A stretch of 52,407 bases of DNA from Mycobacterium sp. (GCA_031292665.1 JARLGR010000209.1:1-52407), one strand, 5' to 3'. Shown: positions 38,116-47,248, counted from the stretch's first letter. The notes: generated by a model from the sequence alone, not told the origin. Translations and numbers: made by a program.

Positions 38116-39527
38116 TGGCGGAACTGTTTGAGCGCGCGCACCTTGTTCATCACGTCGAGCGCGGCCACCTTGTACGCCTCGGAGAACGTCGGGTAGTTGA
38201 ACACCGCGTCGACCAGGTACTCCACGGTGCCCCCGCAGCCCATCACGGCCTGCCCGATGTGCACCATCTCGGTAGCGCTGGTGCCGAAGATGTGCACGCC
38301 GAGCAACCTGAGGTCCTCCGTGGACACCAGCAGCTTGAGCATGCCGTACGAGTCGCCGGCTATCTGGCCGCGGGCCAGTTCCCGGTAGCGGGCCAACCCG
38401 ACCTCGTAGGGGATCGAGTTCTTGGTCAGTTCCACCTCCGTGGCCCCGACATATGAGATCTCGGGAATCGAATAGATCCCGATCGGCTGCAGCTCGGAAA
38501 CGCGGTGCGTAGGCTCTCCGAACGCGTGGTAGGCGGCCAGCCGTCCCTGCTCCATCGAGGTCGACGCCAGAGCGGGGAAGCCGATGACGTCGCCGACGGC
38601 ATAGATGTGGGGCACCTTGGTCTGTAACCTGTCGTCGACGAAGATCCGGCCGCGGCTCTCGACCTCCAGCCCAGCGTTCTCCAGGTCCAGGTGGTCGGTT
38701 TGCCCCTGCCGCCCAGCGGAATACATCACCGTCTCGGCGGGAATCTGCTTGCCGCTGGCCAAGGTGGTGACGGTGCCCGACGAGCCGACGTCGACCGCGG
38801 TCACTTCCTCGCCGAACCGGAACGTCACCGCCAAGTCGCGCAGGTGGAATTTGAGCGCCTCGACCACCTCGGGGTCGCAGAAGTCCAACAAGTCTCCCCG
38901 TTTTTCCACCACGGTGACCTTGGTGCCCAGTGCGGCGAACATCGAGGCGTACTCGATGCCGATCACCCCGGCGCCGACCACCACCATCGACGCCGGCAGC
39001 GACTTGAGATCGAGGATCCCGTCGGAGTCGAGCACCCGTTCCTCGTCGAACTCGACGCCGGACGGCCGTGCCGGCCTGGTGCCGGTGGCGATGACGATGT
39101 AATCACCGGAGACGGTGGACTTTTCCTCCCGGGCATGGTCCTCGACCAGGACGGTGTGCGGGTCGAGGAAGCGCCCGTGACCCACGAGGAGGTCGACCCG
39201 GTTGCGCATCAGCTGGTCGCGCACCACATCGGTTTCCTTGCCGATCACGTGTTGGGTCCGGGCCAGCAGGTCGGCCGGGGTGATCCGGTCTTTGACCCGG
39301 TAGCTCGCCCCGTACAGCTCGCGCTGATTCATCCCGGTGAGGTAAAGCACCGCTTCCCGCAACGTCTTTGACGGGATCGTGCCCGTGTTCACGCACACGC
39401 CGCCGAGCACCCGGCCGCGTTCGATGATCGCGACCGACTTGCCCAGCTTGGCCGAGGCGATGGCGGCCTTCTGGCCGCCGGGTCCCGAGCCGATGACCAC
39501 CATGTCGTATTCACGCGTCGACGCCAT
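38112..39527 (-). CDS. sthA: Soluble pyridine nucleotide transhydrogenase
   Basis: An FAD enzyme of 471 residues that passes hydride between NADPH and NAD+. It belongs to the disulfide-oxidoreductase fold: FAD motif [18 protein letters not shown](P) motif [19 protein letters not shown], and the late FAD motif [14 protein letters not shown]. At the redox-disulfide position it reads CVNTGT, so the second Cys is replaced, as in true SthA and unlike lipoamide dehydrogenase. ATG 39527 matches the mycobacterial N terminus plus three residues and has a minus-strand TACTGT 8 nt upstream. Confidence 0.94.
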   Translation of the reverse strand: MASTREYDMVVIGSGPGGQKAAIASAKLGKSVAIIERGRVLGGVCVNTGTIPSKTLREAVLYLTGMNQRELYGASYRVKDRITPADLLARTQHVIGKETDVVRDQLMRNRVDLLVGHGRFLDPHTVLVEDHAREEKSTVSGDYIVIATGTRPARPSGVEFDEERVLDSDGILDLKSLPASMVVVGAGVIGIEYASMFAALGTKVTVVEKRGDLLDFCDPEVVEALKFHLRDLAVTFRFGEEVTAVDVGSSGTVTTLASGKQIPAETVMYSAGRQGQTDHLDLENAGLEVESRGRIFVDDRLQTKVPHIYAVGDVIGFPALASTSMEQGRLAAYHAFGEPTHRVSELQPIGIYSIPEISYVGATEVELTKNSIPYEVGLARYRELARGQIAGDSYGMLKLLVSTEDLRLLGVHIFGTSATEMVHIGQAVMGCGGTVEYLVDAVFNYPTFSEAYKVAALDVMNKVRALKQFRH

Positions 39528-39535
39528 GAGGAACA

Positions 39536-39541
39536 ACAGTA
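39536..39541 (-). promoter_or_regulatory. sthA: -10 box of sthA (leaderless or near-leaderless)
   Basis: TACTGT on the minus strand ends 8 nt before ATG 39527. Confidence 0.45.
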
Positions 39542-39610
39542 AAGCAGCTTGACTCACAGTGCTGAGTTCATGCACAGGGGGCCGAGCCCACCGGCTCGGG
39601 TGAGCACCGG

Positions 39611-39630
39611 CTGACGGTGGTGCCCGTCAG
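39611..39630 (+). other. Hairpin just before the DUF4192 start
   Basis: CTGACGG (39611-39617) and CCGTCAG (39624-39630) are perfect 7-bp arms with a 6-nt loop, ending 10 nt before ATG 39641. It may affect translation initiation. Confidence 0.4.
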
Positions 39631-39640
39631 CGTGATGCCC

Positions 39641-40696
39641 ATGACGCATCGGACCGATTTCACACTCAGCCGCCCCGGGGCGCTGATCGCCGCGCTACCC
39701 GCCGTTCTCGGCTTCGTTCCGGAAAGTTCATTGGTGTTGGTGTCTTTGAGCGACGGCCAACTCGGGGCGGTGCTGCGGGCCGACCTTTCCGACGACCTCA
39801 CTGACCGGCTCGGCCACCTCGCCGAGGTTGCCGCGGCGGCCGGGCCCGAGGCCGCGATCGCAGTGATCGTCGACGCGGAGGGCGCGCACTGCCCGAGCTG
39901 CAACGAGGAGTACCGGCAGCTGTGCGCGGTGCTCGCAGAAACGTTGGCGGAGAGCGACATTGAATTGTGGGCCGCACATGTGGTGGATCGCGTCGCCGTC
40001 GGCGGGCGCTGGCATTGCGCGGACGGCTGCGGTTCCAGCGGGCCGGTCGACGACCCCTCGGCGTCGCCCCTGGCCGCCGCGGCGGTGCTGGACGGCAGGC
40101 GGCTCTACCCGCGGCGCGCCGACCTGCAGGCCGTCATCGCGGTCGACGACCCGGCCCGCAGCGCCGAATTGACGCGCGGCGTCGAACAACAGGCCGTCAG
40201 GCGCCGGCTGGCACACCGCGCGGACCCGGCCGGGTGCAGCCGCCGCGACGTGGAGGACGCGATGGCCGCCGCGTCCCGTGTCGCGGGCGGGCAAGCGCTG
40301 TCCGATGCGGAGCTGGCGGAACTGGGGTGCGCGCTGAGCGACGTGCAGGTGCGCGACACCCTCTATGCGCTCGCAGTCGGCGAAACCGCCGGTGAAGCCG
40401 AATCATTGTGGGCGCTGCTGGCGCGCACCCTGCCCCCGCCGTGGCGGGTCGAGGCGCTGGTGCTGCTGGCGTTCAGCGCCTACGCCCGCGGTGACGGGCC
40501 GCTCGCCGGGGTGTCGCTCGAGGCCGCGCTGCGGTGTCAGCCCGACCATCGGATGGCGGGCATGCTCGACACGGCACTGCAGTCGGGGATGGGACCCGAG
40601 CGCATCCGGGAACTGGCGGTCACCGGATACCGACTCGCGAAGCAGCTCGGCGTGCGCCTACCTCCGCGACGCGCCTTCGGCCGCCGGGCGGGGTAA
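39641..40696 (+). CDS. DUF4192 protein (Rv2712c homologue)
   Basis: The 351-residue actinobacterial protein starts FTLSRPGALIAALPAVLGFVPESSLVLVSL, the DUF4192 opening. A paired-cysteine stretch (HCPSCNEEYRQLC, WHCADGC) could hold a metal. A helical C-terminal half contains a TPR-like segment (WRVEALVLLAFSAYARGDGPLAGVSLEAALR). Function unknown. ATG 39641 is the best start; in-frame starts at 39617 and 39635 are possible. Divergent from sthA. Confidence 0.8.
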   Translation: MTHRTDFTLSRPGALIAALPAVLGFVPESSLVLVSLSDGQLGAVLRADLSDDLTDRLGHLAEVAAAAGPEAAIAVIVDAEGAHCPSCNEEYRQLCAVLAETLAESDIELWAAHVVDRVAVGGRWHCADGCGSSGPVDDPSASPLAAAAVLDGRRLYPRRADLQAVIAVDDPARSAELTRGVEQQAVRRRLAHRADPAGCSRRDVEDAMAAASRVAGGQALSDAELAELGCALSDVQVRDTLYALAVGETAGEAESLWALLARTLPPPWRVEALVLLAFSAYARGDGPLAGVSLEAALRCQPDHRMAGMLDTALQSGMGPERIRELAVTGYRLAKQLGVRLPPRRAFGRRAG

Positions 40697-40726
40697 CGGG
40701 TCCGAAGAGGGCCCGAAAAGGGAGGA

Positions 40727-41416
40727 TCAGACTCTCTCGACCTTGACTGCGTGCGCCATATCGTGCGGCAGGGTGACGTTCTCATGGCCCGGAATGACGA
40801 TGGTCACCCCGGCGGCGCTGGTCTCCACGCTCACCCGCGCGTTCGGAACGACGCCGGCGTCCTTCAGCCGCGTGATCAGATCGATGTCGCCTTGGACGTG
40901 CTCGGTGAGCTGACGCACGACCACGGCGACCGGCGAGCCGGGCGGCAACTCGGTCAGCCGGACGAGGTTGGCGCCGTTGGCGCCGGACTCCGGTCCCACG
41001 CCCAGGTCCAGCAGACCCGGAATCGGGTTGCCGAACGGCGACGTGGTCGGGTTGTTGAGCACCTTCACCAGGCGGCGTTCAACGTCCTCGCTCATCACGT
41101 GCTCCCACCGGCATGCCTCGGCGTGCACTTCTTCCCATGGCACGCCGATGACATCGACGAGCAGTCTTTCGGCGAGGCGGTGTTTGCGCATCACGGAGAT
41201 CGCCAACGCCCGGCCCTTGTCGGTGAGCTCCAGGTGACGGTCGCCGGCCACGTGGAGCAGCCCGTCCCGCTCCATGCGGGACACGGTCTGGCTGACCGTC
41301 GGCCCGCTCTGTTCGAGGCGTTCGGCGATGCGGGCACGCAGCGGCGTCACGCCCTCTTCCTCGAGGTCGTAGATGGTCCGCAGATACATCTCGGTGGTAT
41401 CGACCAGCTCGTTCAT
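40727..41416 (-). CDS. ideR: Iron-dependent repressor IdeR
   Basis: A DtxR-family Fe(II)-sensing regulator that represses siderophore genes and activates storage. The 229 residues comprise an N-terminal winged helix (MYLRTIYDLEEEGVTPLRARIAERLEQSGPTVSQTVSRME), a metal-binding dimerisation domain (HRLAERLLVDVIG, EACRWEHVMSEDVERRL) and a C-terminal SH3-like domain. ATG 41416 follows GAGGATGCGGG. It lies 163 nt after sigB on the same strand, with a strong hairpin between. No iron box is visible at its own start. Confidence 0.96.
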   Translation of the reverse strand: MNELVDTTEMYLRTIYDLEEEGVTPLRARIAERLEQSGPTVSQTVSRMERDGLLHVAGDRHLELTDKGRALAISVMRKHRLAERLLVDVIGVPWEEVHAEACRWEHVMSEDVERRLVKVLNNPTTSPFGNPIPGLLDLGVGPESGANGANLVRLTELPPGSPVAVVVRQLTEHVQGDIDLITRLKDAGVVPNARVSVETSAAGVTIVIPGHENVTLPHDMAHAVKVERV

Positions 41417-41486
41417 CCCGCATCCTCCATCGATGCCGAGTCTACTTGGCCAGCTGCGCAAATGGGTGTAACGGGTTCCCGGCGAG

Positions 41487-41520
41487 CGGTATGCCCGCCG
41501 CCGACGCGGCGGGCATACCG
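41487..41520 (-). terminator. Strong hairpin between sigB and ideR
   Basis: CGGTATGCCCGCCG (41487-41500) and CGGCGGGCATACCG (41507-41520) are perfect 14-bp arms with a 6-nt loop. For the sigB transcript it is a terminator-like stem without U-tract. The run of T at 41533-41537 is on the other strand's exit side and would serve only an antisense RNA. Confidence 0.65.
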
Positions 41521-41579
41521 TCTTGCTACCTGGTTTTTGCTAGCCGGGGTTGGCCAGCAGGCCTGACGGGGAGGAGGCC

Positions 41580-42548
41580 CTAGCTCGCGTAAGAGCGCAG
41601 CCGATCGGCGCGCTCGCCGTTGCGCAGCTTGGACATGACGTCCCGCTCGATCTGCCGGACCCGCTCGCGGGACAGACCGAACAGCTTGCCGATCTGGTCC
41701 AGCGTCCGCGGCTGCCCGTCGTCCAGACCGAAGCGCAACCGGATCACCTGGTGCTCACGCTCGTCGAGGGTGGCCAGCACGCTGCGGATGTCGGTGTGCA
41801 GCAGCTCGGCGATCACCGCGTTCTCCGCGGACATCGCTTCGGCGTCCTCGATGAAGTCGCCCAACGGGGCTTCTTCCTCGGACCCTACCGGCATGTCCAG
41901 GCTCACCGGGTCGCGGCTGTGCTCCAGCAGGTCGTTGATCTTCTCGATCGGGATGCCGGACTCGGCGGCGAGCTCCTCGTCGGTGGCTTCGCGGCCCAGG
42001 GTCTGGTGCAACTCCCGCTTGATCCGCGCCAGCTTGTTGACCTGCTCGACCAAATGAACGGGCAGCCGGATGGTGCGGCTCTGGTCGGCCATGCCGCGTG
42101 TTATCGCCTGACGGATCCACCACGTGGCATACGTCGAGAACTTGAAACCCTTTGTGTAGTCGAACTTCTCCATCGCGCGGATCAGGCCGAGGTTGCCCTC
42201 TTGGATCAGGTCCAGCAGCGGCATCCCGCGACCCGTGTAGCGCTTGGCCAGCGACACCACCAGGCGCAGATTCGCTTCCAGCAGGTGACGGCGCGCCGCC
42301 ACGCCGTCGCGCACGACGGCCTCCAGCTCGCGTTTGCGGTTCTCGCCCAGGCGCTTCCGAGTCTCGAGCAGGTGCTCGGCGTAGAGCCCGGCTTCGATGC
42401 GCTTGGCCAGTTCGACTTCGCCTGCCGCGTTGAGCAACGCGGTCTTACCGATACCGTTGAGATACACGCGCACGAGGTCGGCTGCGGGGCTTTGAGCGTC
42501 CAGATCGCCGTCAAACCTGCTTGTGGCCCGTGAAGTGGGCTGTGCCAT
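41580..42548 (-). CDS. sigB: RNA polymerase sigma factor SigB
   Basis: A primary-like sigma factor for stress and stationary phase. The 322 residues contain region 1.2 ([18 protein letters not shown]), the region 2 core ([57 protein letters not shown] in the family pattern), region 3 and region 4 ([24 protein letters not shown]). GGGAGG precedes ATG 42548. The promoter is GGAAC-N18-GTT, so other stress sigma factors drive it. sigA is its paralogue at 45438. Confidence 0.96.
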   Translation of the reverse strand: MAQPTSRATSRFDGDLDAQSPAADLVRVYLNGIGKTALLNAAGEVELAKRIEAGLYAEHLLETRKRLGENRKRELEAVVRDGVAARRHLLEANLRLVVSLAKRYTGRGMPLLDLIQEGNLGLIRAMEKFDYTKGFKFSTYATWWIRQAITRGMADQSRTIRLPVHLVEQVNKLARIKRELHQTLGREATDEELAAESGIPIEKINDLLEHSRDPVSLDMPVGSEEEAPLGDFIEDAEAMSAENAVIAELLHTDIRSVLATLDEREHQVIRLRFGLDDGQPRTLDQIGKLFGLSRERVRQIERDVMSKLRNGERADRLRSYAS

Positions 42549-42585
42549 AGCGACCTCCCGATCGGCTTGTACTGTCATCAGGTTT

Positions 42586-42612
42586 AACGAGACATTCGGC
42601 CAGAGAGTTCCC
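42586..42612 (-). promoter_or_regulatory. sigB: SigE/SigH-type promoter of sigB
   Basis: On the minus strand GGGAAC (42612-42607), 18 nt, then GTT (42588-42586). This is the exact spacing known for SigE/SigH promoters and for sigB in M. tuberculosis. Confidence 0.75.
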
Positions 42613-42711
42613 ACCGATTCCCGATCTCACACGCCTTGACGTGCACAAATGTGCCGTCGACCTGAGAATGTCCTGAGAAGTGCGAGGGGGGGCCGCCCAG
42701 CCGGAACCTTG

Positions 42712-43128
42712 CTAGCCCTGGTCGTCCCAGCCCGGCGGGCCCGGCTGCGGCTCCCGGTCGCGCGGAGGCTCGAGCGCCGGCCGCTCGGCCGTCGGGAAAA
42801 GGGGGGTGCGGCGCGGGACATCCTCGAACCGCCGGGGCTCGTCGGATCGGCGCGGTGGCCGGTCGTTGGCGATCAGCACGGCCATCCACGGCAGCGGTAT
42901 CGACAGGCCCACGATCGCCAAGGAGATCAGGCCGTTGTGCCACGTGCCGTACGCCACGGCGGCCAGGATGAGCGCCGGAATCCGGAATGCCATCAGGGTC
43001 AGGTACTTACGCACCCGGGCGCGGTGCTGTTCCTCATACGACGTTTCGGCGGCCGTGATAAGCACCGGCCGGCCCTTGTCGTCGAAGTCATCGAAGTCAC
43101 CGGACCCCTGGTCGGTGCCGCGCTTCAT
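42712..43128 (-). CDS. DUF3099 membrane protein (Rv2709 homologue)
   Basis: The 138-residue protein has an acidic N terminus (DFDDFDDKGRPVLITAAETSYEEQHRARVRKY), two membrane helices at about 48-66 and 70-88, and a Pro/Arg-rich cytoplasmic tail. The segment VLITAAETSYEEQHRARVRKYL marks DUF3099. Function unknown. ATG 43128 is chosen; an upstream in-frame extension of six residues is possible. It precedes sigB on the same strand with the sigB promoter between. Confidence 0.82.
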   Translation of the reverse strand: MKRGTDQGSGDFDDFDDKGRPVLITAAETSYEEQHRARVRKYLTLMAFRIPALILAAVAYGTWHNGLISLAIVGLSIPLPWMAVLIANDRPPRRSDEPRRFEDVPRRTPLFPTAERPALEPPRDREPQPGPPGWDDQG

Positions 43129-43203
43129 AACCCCACTCTTCCACACGCGACCGATTCCGGCTCAGCCCGCTTTCCGGGAGGCTGGGGGTGCACAATATTA
43201 GGC

Positions 43204-43443
43204 ATGCAGACCCAGACGATCGAGCGCACCGATACCGACGAACGCGTCGATGACGGGACCAGCAGCGATACCCCCAAGTACTTCCATTACGTCAAGAAGG
43301 ACAAGATCGTCGAGAGCGCGGTGATGGGCAATCACGTGGTCGCGTTGTGCGGTGAAGTCTTTCCCGTGACCAAGGCGGCCAAACCCGGCTCGCCGGTATG
43401 TCCGGATTGCAAGCAGATCTACGACCGGATGAAGAAGGGCTGA
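43204..43443 (+). CDS. DUF3039 protein (Rv2708c homologue)
   Basis: A 79-residue conserved actinobacterial protein. The core is KYFHYVKKDKIVESAVMG then HVVALCGEVFPVTKAA and VCPDCKQIYDRM. The three cysteines (LC, CPDC) plus H44 would suit a small zinc ribbon. Function unknown. The upstream sequence is A/T-rich (CACAATATTAGGC) but lacks a clean TANNNT box. Its stop abuts that of the convergent YihY gene in TGATCA. Confidence 0.85.
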   Translation: MQTQTIERTDTDERVDDGTSSDTPKYFHYVKKDKIVESAVMGNHVVALCGEVFPVTKAAKPGSPVCPDCKQIYDRMKKG

Positions 43444-44436
43444 TCAGCCGGGCCGCTCGGCCGTGGCGACGCTGCGTTGCTGCGCACCTGGCTCTTCGGG
43501 CGGCGAGTCCACCGAAGCCTTGCTGGTTGGCAGGCGCGACACGACCCACTTACGCAGCCGGTGGGCGTGCGTCTTCGGTGCCGGGAATTCCTCCTGGATG
43601 GCGGCGTTGAGTTCGGCGCCCATCATGATCGCGAATCCTCCGAAGAAGGCAAACAGCAGGAAGGCTATCGGCGTCGACAGCGCGCCATAGGTATAGCCGG
43701 TGCTGGTGATCCACCTCAGATAGAACCGCAGGCCCAGCGTGGCGACCACGAAGACCGCCGTCGCCAGGATCGCGCCGAAGATCAGCCGGTGCGACGGCAG
43801 AGGCTGTGGCAGCGACACCCGGTACAGGACCATGATCCCCACCACCAGGCCGAGAATCAGCGCCGGGTAGTAGCCGTAGCCCAGCACGTTGGCCAGGCCG
43901 ACCGGGATGTGCTCGCCCACCTTGCGCGGGCCCACCACCACCAGGGGCGCCGTCGTGACCACGACCACCAGCATCGCCACGTACAGGAACAGCGCGAACA
44001 ACCGCTGGCGCACGGGGTGGCGCAGCGGCGTCTGGTCGTGGGCCTCGACCACCGAGTCGACGAACGCCGATATGGCCGACGAGCCCGCCCACAGCGAGAT
44101 CAGGAAGCCCAACGACGCCACCTCGCCGCGGGCGTTGTTGGCGATGTCCCGGATGGACGGCTCGATGATCTCGTTGACCACGCTGGGGGAGAACACGCTG
44201 TGGGCCGTCGAAATCAGCTGGCGCTCGATGGCGGGCAGCGTGTCCGGGCCGAACAGCGGTGCCACATAGGCCAGGCTGCCCAGCACCCCCAGCAGCAGTG
44301 GGGGCAGGGACAGCGCGGACCAGAACCCGGCCTGCGCCGACTCCGAGAAAATCGAATCTTCCCAGCTCTTAGCCAGCGCCCTCAGGCTGATCCGCCACAC
44401 GTGGTGGCGGGACGGCTTTGCGACCCGATCGCTCAT
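43444..44436 (-). CDS. YihY/BrkB-family membrane protein (Rv2707 homologue)
   Basis: The 330-residue protein has about six membrane helices (first at about 40-60 LPPLLLGVLGSLAYVAPLFG; last at about 265-290 PIAFLLFAFFGGFAIMMGAELNAAI) and a hydrophilic C-terminal tail. The family ending GAELNAA is conserved. YihY/BrkB members are of unknown biochemical function, although some were once annotated as RNase BN in error. ATG 44436 is the only plausible start. Confidence 0.87.
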   Translation of the reverse strand: MSDRVAKPSRHHVWRISLRALAKSWEDSIFSESAQAGFWSALSLPPLLLGVLGSLAYVAPLFGPDTLPAIERQLISTAHSVFSPSVVNEIIEPSIRDIANNARGEVASLGFLISLWAGSSAISAFVDSVVEAHDQTPLRHPVRQRLFALFLYVAMLVVVVTTAPLVVVGPRKVGEHIPVGLANVLGYGYYPALILGLVVGIMVLYRVSLPQPLPSHRLIFGAILATAVFVVATLGLRFYLRWITSTGYTYGALSTPIAFLLFAFFGGFAIMMGAELNAAIQEEFPAPKTHAHRLRKWVVSRLPTSKASVDSPPEEPGAQQRSVATAERPG

Positions 44437-44501
44437 ACCCGTCCAGGATTACTGATGTCTGGCCTCGCACCCCACATTGACTGGCGGGCGGTTCGGTGCG
44501 G

Positions 44502-44687
44502 CTAGTTTCCGCCGACCTCCAGCACCGCGGCCAGCTCGACCAGCTTGGCCTCGTGCTCGTTGGCGTGGTGTTGGCAGAAGAGAAGCTCGGCTCCGGAAGG
44601 CAGCTTGGCGCGGACACGAGCCGCGGCACCGCAGCGGTCACAGCGGTCCGCTCTGGTCAGCTCGGGACTGGTCAGAGTTGCGTGCAT
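44502..44687 (-). CDS. Small zinc-ribbon protein (DUF7455-like)
   Basis: A 61-residue protein with RADRCDRCGAAARVRAKLPSG then LLFCQHHANEHE. The C-x2-C and C-x2-H pattern suits one zinc ion. Proteins of this kind are conserved in Actinobacteria near the primary sigma genes; function unknown. ATG 44687 follows GGAGAAG on the minus strand; an upstream ATG at 44714 adds nine residues. Confidence 0.78.
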   Translation of the reverse strand: MHATLTSPELTRADRCDRCGAAARVRAKLPSGAELLFCQHHANEHEAKLVELAAVLEVGGN

Positions 44688-44808
44688 GGCTTCTCCGTTC
44701 TTGCGTACTTTCACTCTCTCAGACGTATGGGCTTTTTGCCTTGTTCCCTAACCGTTATCGGGTGTGTCGTTTCTCACCGATCGTTTGGCACCCGCTCAGC
44801 ACGCCGTT

Positions 44809-44814
44809 TAAGGT
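44809..44814 (+). promoter_or_regulatory. -10 box of the DUF952 gene (leaderless or near-leaderless)
   Basis: TAAGGT ends 8 nt before GTG 44823. Confidence 0.4.
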
Positions 44815-44822
44815 GCTCAACT

Positions 44823-45218
44823 GTGGCTTTGGCTTCCGAGGCTCCGGACGTGCTGGTGCACATGTGCGGCGCCGACGAGTGGTCTCGCGCCCTCGCTCGC
44901 GGGGCGATCGACCCCCCGATCGGCCCCGGGCCGCCGGCCGGCTCCCCATTCATCCACCTGTCGACGCCCGATCAGGTGCACCTGCCGGCTAACCGGCTCT
45001 ACCGGGGCCGCACCGACCTCGTCCTGTTGCACATCGACCCGGCGCTGCTGGACTCACCCGTTCGCTGGGAGCCGGGGGTACCGACGGATCCCGAGTCGAT
45101 GCTGTTCCCGCACCTGTACGGTCCGCTGCCGGTGCGCGCAGTGATCAAGGTGAACGGTTACCGGCCCGCGCCCGACGGCACCTTCCCGCCCACCGGGGAG
45201 GCTCAGGAGCCGACGTAG
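44823..45218 (+). CDS. DUF952 protein
   Basis: A 131-residue single-domain protein with the DUF952 pattern: LVHMCGADEWSRAL, FIHLSTPDQVHLPANRLYRG, LLHIDPALLDSPVRWEPG and FPHLYGPLPVRAVIKV. The fold resembles glutathione-S-transferase-like or ART-type small enzymes, but no function is established. The GTG start has a near-leaderless -10. Its 3' end overlaps the surviving tail of the ridA remnant on the other strand by 16 nt. Confidence 0.82.
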   Translation: MALASEAPDVLVHMCGADEWSRALARGAIDPPIGPGPPAGSPFIHLSTPDQVHLPANRLYRGRTDLVLLHIDPALLDSPVRWEPGVPTDPESMLFPHLYGPLPVRAVIKVNGYRPAPDGTFPPTGEAQEPT

Positions 45219-45372
45219 GCGTCGGCTTTGTCTGAGTGCCGATGTCGCCGGACGGACCGGCGCCGGTTGTCCCGGCCACCGCGACATGCGGCCCGACCCG
45301 GATCGCGCGGAAGTAACCGACCACCGACTCGAAGTCAGAACCGGACGAGACAACGTGGCGGCTGGCGGGCAT
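45203..45372 (-). pseudogene. ridA: ridA (Rv2704 homologue) with large internal deletion
   Basis: From ATG 45372 the minus strand encodes a RidA/YjgF N terminus: RHVVSSGSDFESVVGYFRAI then VGPHVAVAGTTGAGPSGDIG. After about 47 codons the similarity stops. The family's C-terminal end ADAYVGS followed by TGA is found at 45226-45203, shifted by one frame. Roughly 75 codons of the usual 120-130 are missing between. The fused frame runs on to 45145 as nonsense antisense to the DUF952 gene. The missing part includes the conserved arginine and most of the trimer interface, so it cannot work as an enamine/imine deaminase. Confidence 0.75.
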
Positions 45373-45437
45373 GCGGCCACGGTACGACGGCGGGGTGGCC
45401 GGCACGGCGCAACGCGCTGCAGCGTGCGGGGTGCTGC

Positions 45438-47060
45438 TCAGTCGAGGTAGTCGCGCAAGACCTGCGAGCGGCTCGGGTGGCGCAGCTTGGACATGGTCTT
45501 GGACTCGATCTGGCGGATGCGCTCCCGGGTCACGCCATAGACCTGCCCGATCTCGTCGAGGGTGCGGGGCTGGCCGTCGGTGAGGCCGAAGCGCAGCCGG
45601 ACCACGCCGGCCTCGCGCTCCGAGAGCGTCTCAAGCACCGACTGCAGCTGGTCTTGCAGCAACGTGAACGACACCGCGTCGACGGCCACCACGGCCTCGC
45701 TGTCTTCGATGAAGTCACCGAGCTGACTGTCGCCCTCGTCGCCGATGGTCTGGTCCAGCGAGATCGGTTCGCGGGCATACTGCTGGATCTCCAGCACCTT
45801 CTCGGGGGTGATATCCATTTCCTTGGCCAGCTCCTCGGGCGTGGGCTCGCGGCCCAGGTCCTGCAGCAGCTCGCGCTGGATGCGGCCCAGCTTGTTGATC
45901 ACCTCGACCATGTGCACCGGGATACGGATGGTGCGGGCCTGGTCGGCCATGGCGCGGGTGATGGCCTGGCGGATCCACCACGTCGCATACGTGGAGAACT
46001 TGTAGCCCTTGGTGTAGTCGAACTTCTCGACCGCGCGGATCAGGCCGAGGTTGCCTTCCTGGATGAGGTCGAGGAACGCCATGCCGCGGCCCGTGTACCG
46101 CTTGGCCAGCGAGACGACCAGCCGCAGGTTGGCTTCCAGCAGGTGGTTCTTCGCGCGGTCGCCGTCGCGGCAGATCCACACCATGTCGCGGCGCTGCGCG
46201 GCGGGCAGCTTCTCGCCCTTTTCCGCGTGTTCGGTCATCAGCTGCGTGGCATACAGGCCGGCCTCGATGCGCTTCGCCAGCTCGACCTCTTCCTCCGCGT
46301 TCAGCAGCGCGACCTTGCCGATCTGCTTGAGGTATGCGCGAACCGAGTCGGCGGAGGCGGTGAGTTCGGCGTCCTTGCGGGCCTGACGCAACGCCTCGGA
46401 TTCGTCCTCGTCCCAGACGAAATCGCCGGAGGCCTTGTCCTTCTCGGTGGGCTCGGCGATCTCCTCGTCGCCGGCGGGGGCTTCCGCGGCCGGGGCGGGC
46501 GATGCGACTGCGTCGTCCCCGGCTTCGGCCGGGTCGATTTCCACCTCGTCGCCTTCGGCCTCCACGACCTCTTCCAGGACGTCGAGGGCGAGGTCGACGG
46601 CGTCGATGTCGAGGTCTTCGACAGGCACACCGTCGAGGTCGGGTTCGGTATCGAGATCCTCGACCGCGCCGTCGGATTCCAGGACGTCCAGTGCGACTTC
46701 CGGCTCCGCCGGCGCGGCTTTGCCGGCGACTTTGGTGCCACGGGTCGACCGAGCCTTTGCCGCGGCACCCTTCGCCGGGGGGGCCGCGGAGGCCGCGGAA
46801 ACCTTTGCCGGGGCGGCCTTGGCCGTGGAGCGCGCCTTCTTCGTTGTCCCGGGGGCCTCGGATACCGGCGCTGACTTGCCGGCCGACGGCGGCGTCTTGG
46901 TGGCCCGCGGCGGCGCCGGTGCCTTGGTGGCCCGTTTGGCGGGGGCGGACCCATTGGCGGCCTTGGCGGATGGAGCCGCTGGCCGCTTGGACGACGGAGA
47001 CTTCGTGGCGGTGCGTGTCACCGGCTCATCGGTTGCCGGGTTTGCCTTGGTCGCTGCCAC
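45438..47060 (-). CDS. sigA: Primary RNA polymerase sigma factor SigA
   Basis: The housekeeping sigma factor, 540 residues. A long low-complexity Ala/Lys/Pro N terminus (1-120) and an acidic stretch (about 120-210) precede region 1.2 ([21 protein letters not shown]). Region 2 has [20 protein letters not shown] and [11 protein letters not shown], region 3 follows, and region 4 ([38 protein letters not shown]) reads the -35. The start is GTG 47060 with GAAGGGG upstream. It is downstream of ppgK on the same strand with 188 nt between. Confidence 0.96.
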   Translation of the reverse strand: MAATKANPATDEPVTRTATKSPSSKRPAAPSAKAANGSAPAKRATKAPAPPRATKTPPSAGKSAPVSEAPGTTKKARSTAKAAPAKVSAASAAPPAKGAAAKARSTRGTKVAGKAAPAEPEVALDVLESDGAVEDLDTEPDLDGVPVEDLDIDAVDLALDVLEEVVEAEGDEVEIDPAEAGDDAVASPAPAAEAPAGDEEIAEPTEKDKASGDFVWDEDESEALRQARKDAELTASADSVRAYLKQIGKVALLNAEEEVELAKRIEAGLYATQLMTEHAEKGEKLPAAQRRDMVWICRDGDRAKNHLLEANLRLVVSLAKRYTGRGMAFLDLIQEGNLGLIRAVEKFDYTKGYKFSTYATWWIRQAITRAMADQARTIRIPVHMVEVINKLGRIQRELLQDLGREPTPEELAKEMDITPEKVLEIQQYAREPISLDQTIGDEGDSQLGDFIEDSEAVVAVDAVSFTLLQDQLQSVLETLSEREAGVVRLRFGLTDGQPRTLDEIGQVYGVTRERIRQIESKTMSKLRHPSRSQVLRDYLD

Positions 47061-47205
47061 TTACACCCCTTCGTTTGGACGCACTTCCGGTGGGTATGGG
47101 CATGAAAAACCGAAAGTGTCTGCTATGTCGATGTCGGCTTTGGTGTGAGCGTGAATAGTCGCACGCTATCGGTCTGGGCGAGGCGCCGAGGACCGGCGAG
47201 GACCA

Positions 47206-47211
47206 TTGTAA
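47206..47211 (-). promoter_or_regulatory. sigA: Candidate -10 box of sigA
   Basis: TACAAT on the minus strand, the best match to the consensus in the 188-nt gap after ppgK. It predicts a leader of about 140 nt. Confidence 0.4.
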
Positions 47212-47248
47212 CGATCGCGCGCGCCCGTAGCCGCTTACCGGCCAGAAT

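Noticed and set aside
41218..41245. A second TTGTCGGTG, resembling the RecA-NDp -35
   Set aside because: It lies inside the ideR coding region on the opposite strand and is not followed by TANNNT after 8 nt.
41533..41537. T-run as U-tract of the sigB terminator
   Set aside because: It is downstream of the hairpin only on the + strand, while sigB and ideR are read from the minus strand.
43191..43196. CACAAT as a leaderless -10 for the DUF3039 gene
   Set aside because: The first base is not T; the spacing fits but the match is too weak to list.
45145..45372. An intact 75-residue gene at the ridA position
   Set aside because: After about 47 codons the frame leaves the RidA sequence and runs antisense to the DUF952 gene; the true RidA C terminus is present in another frame, so it is a remnant.
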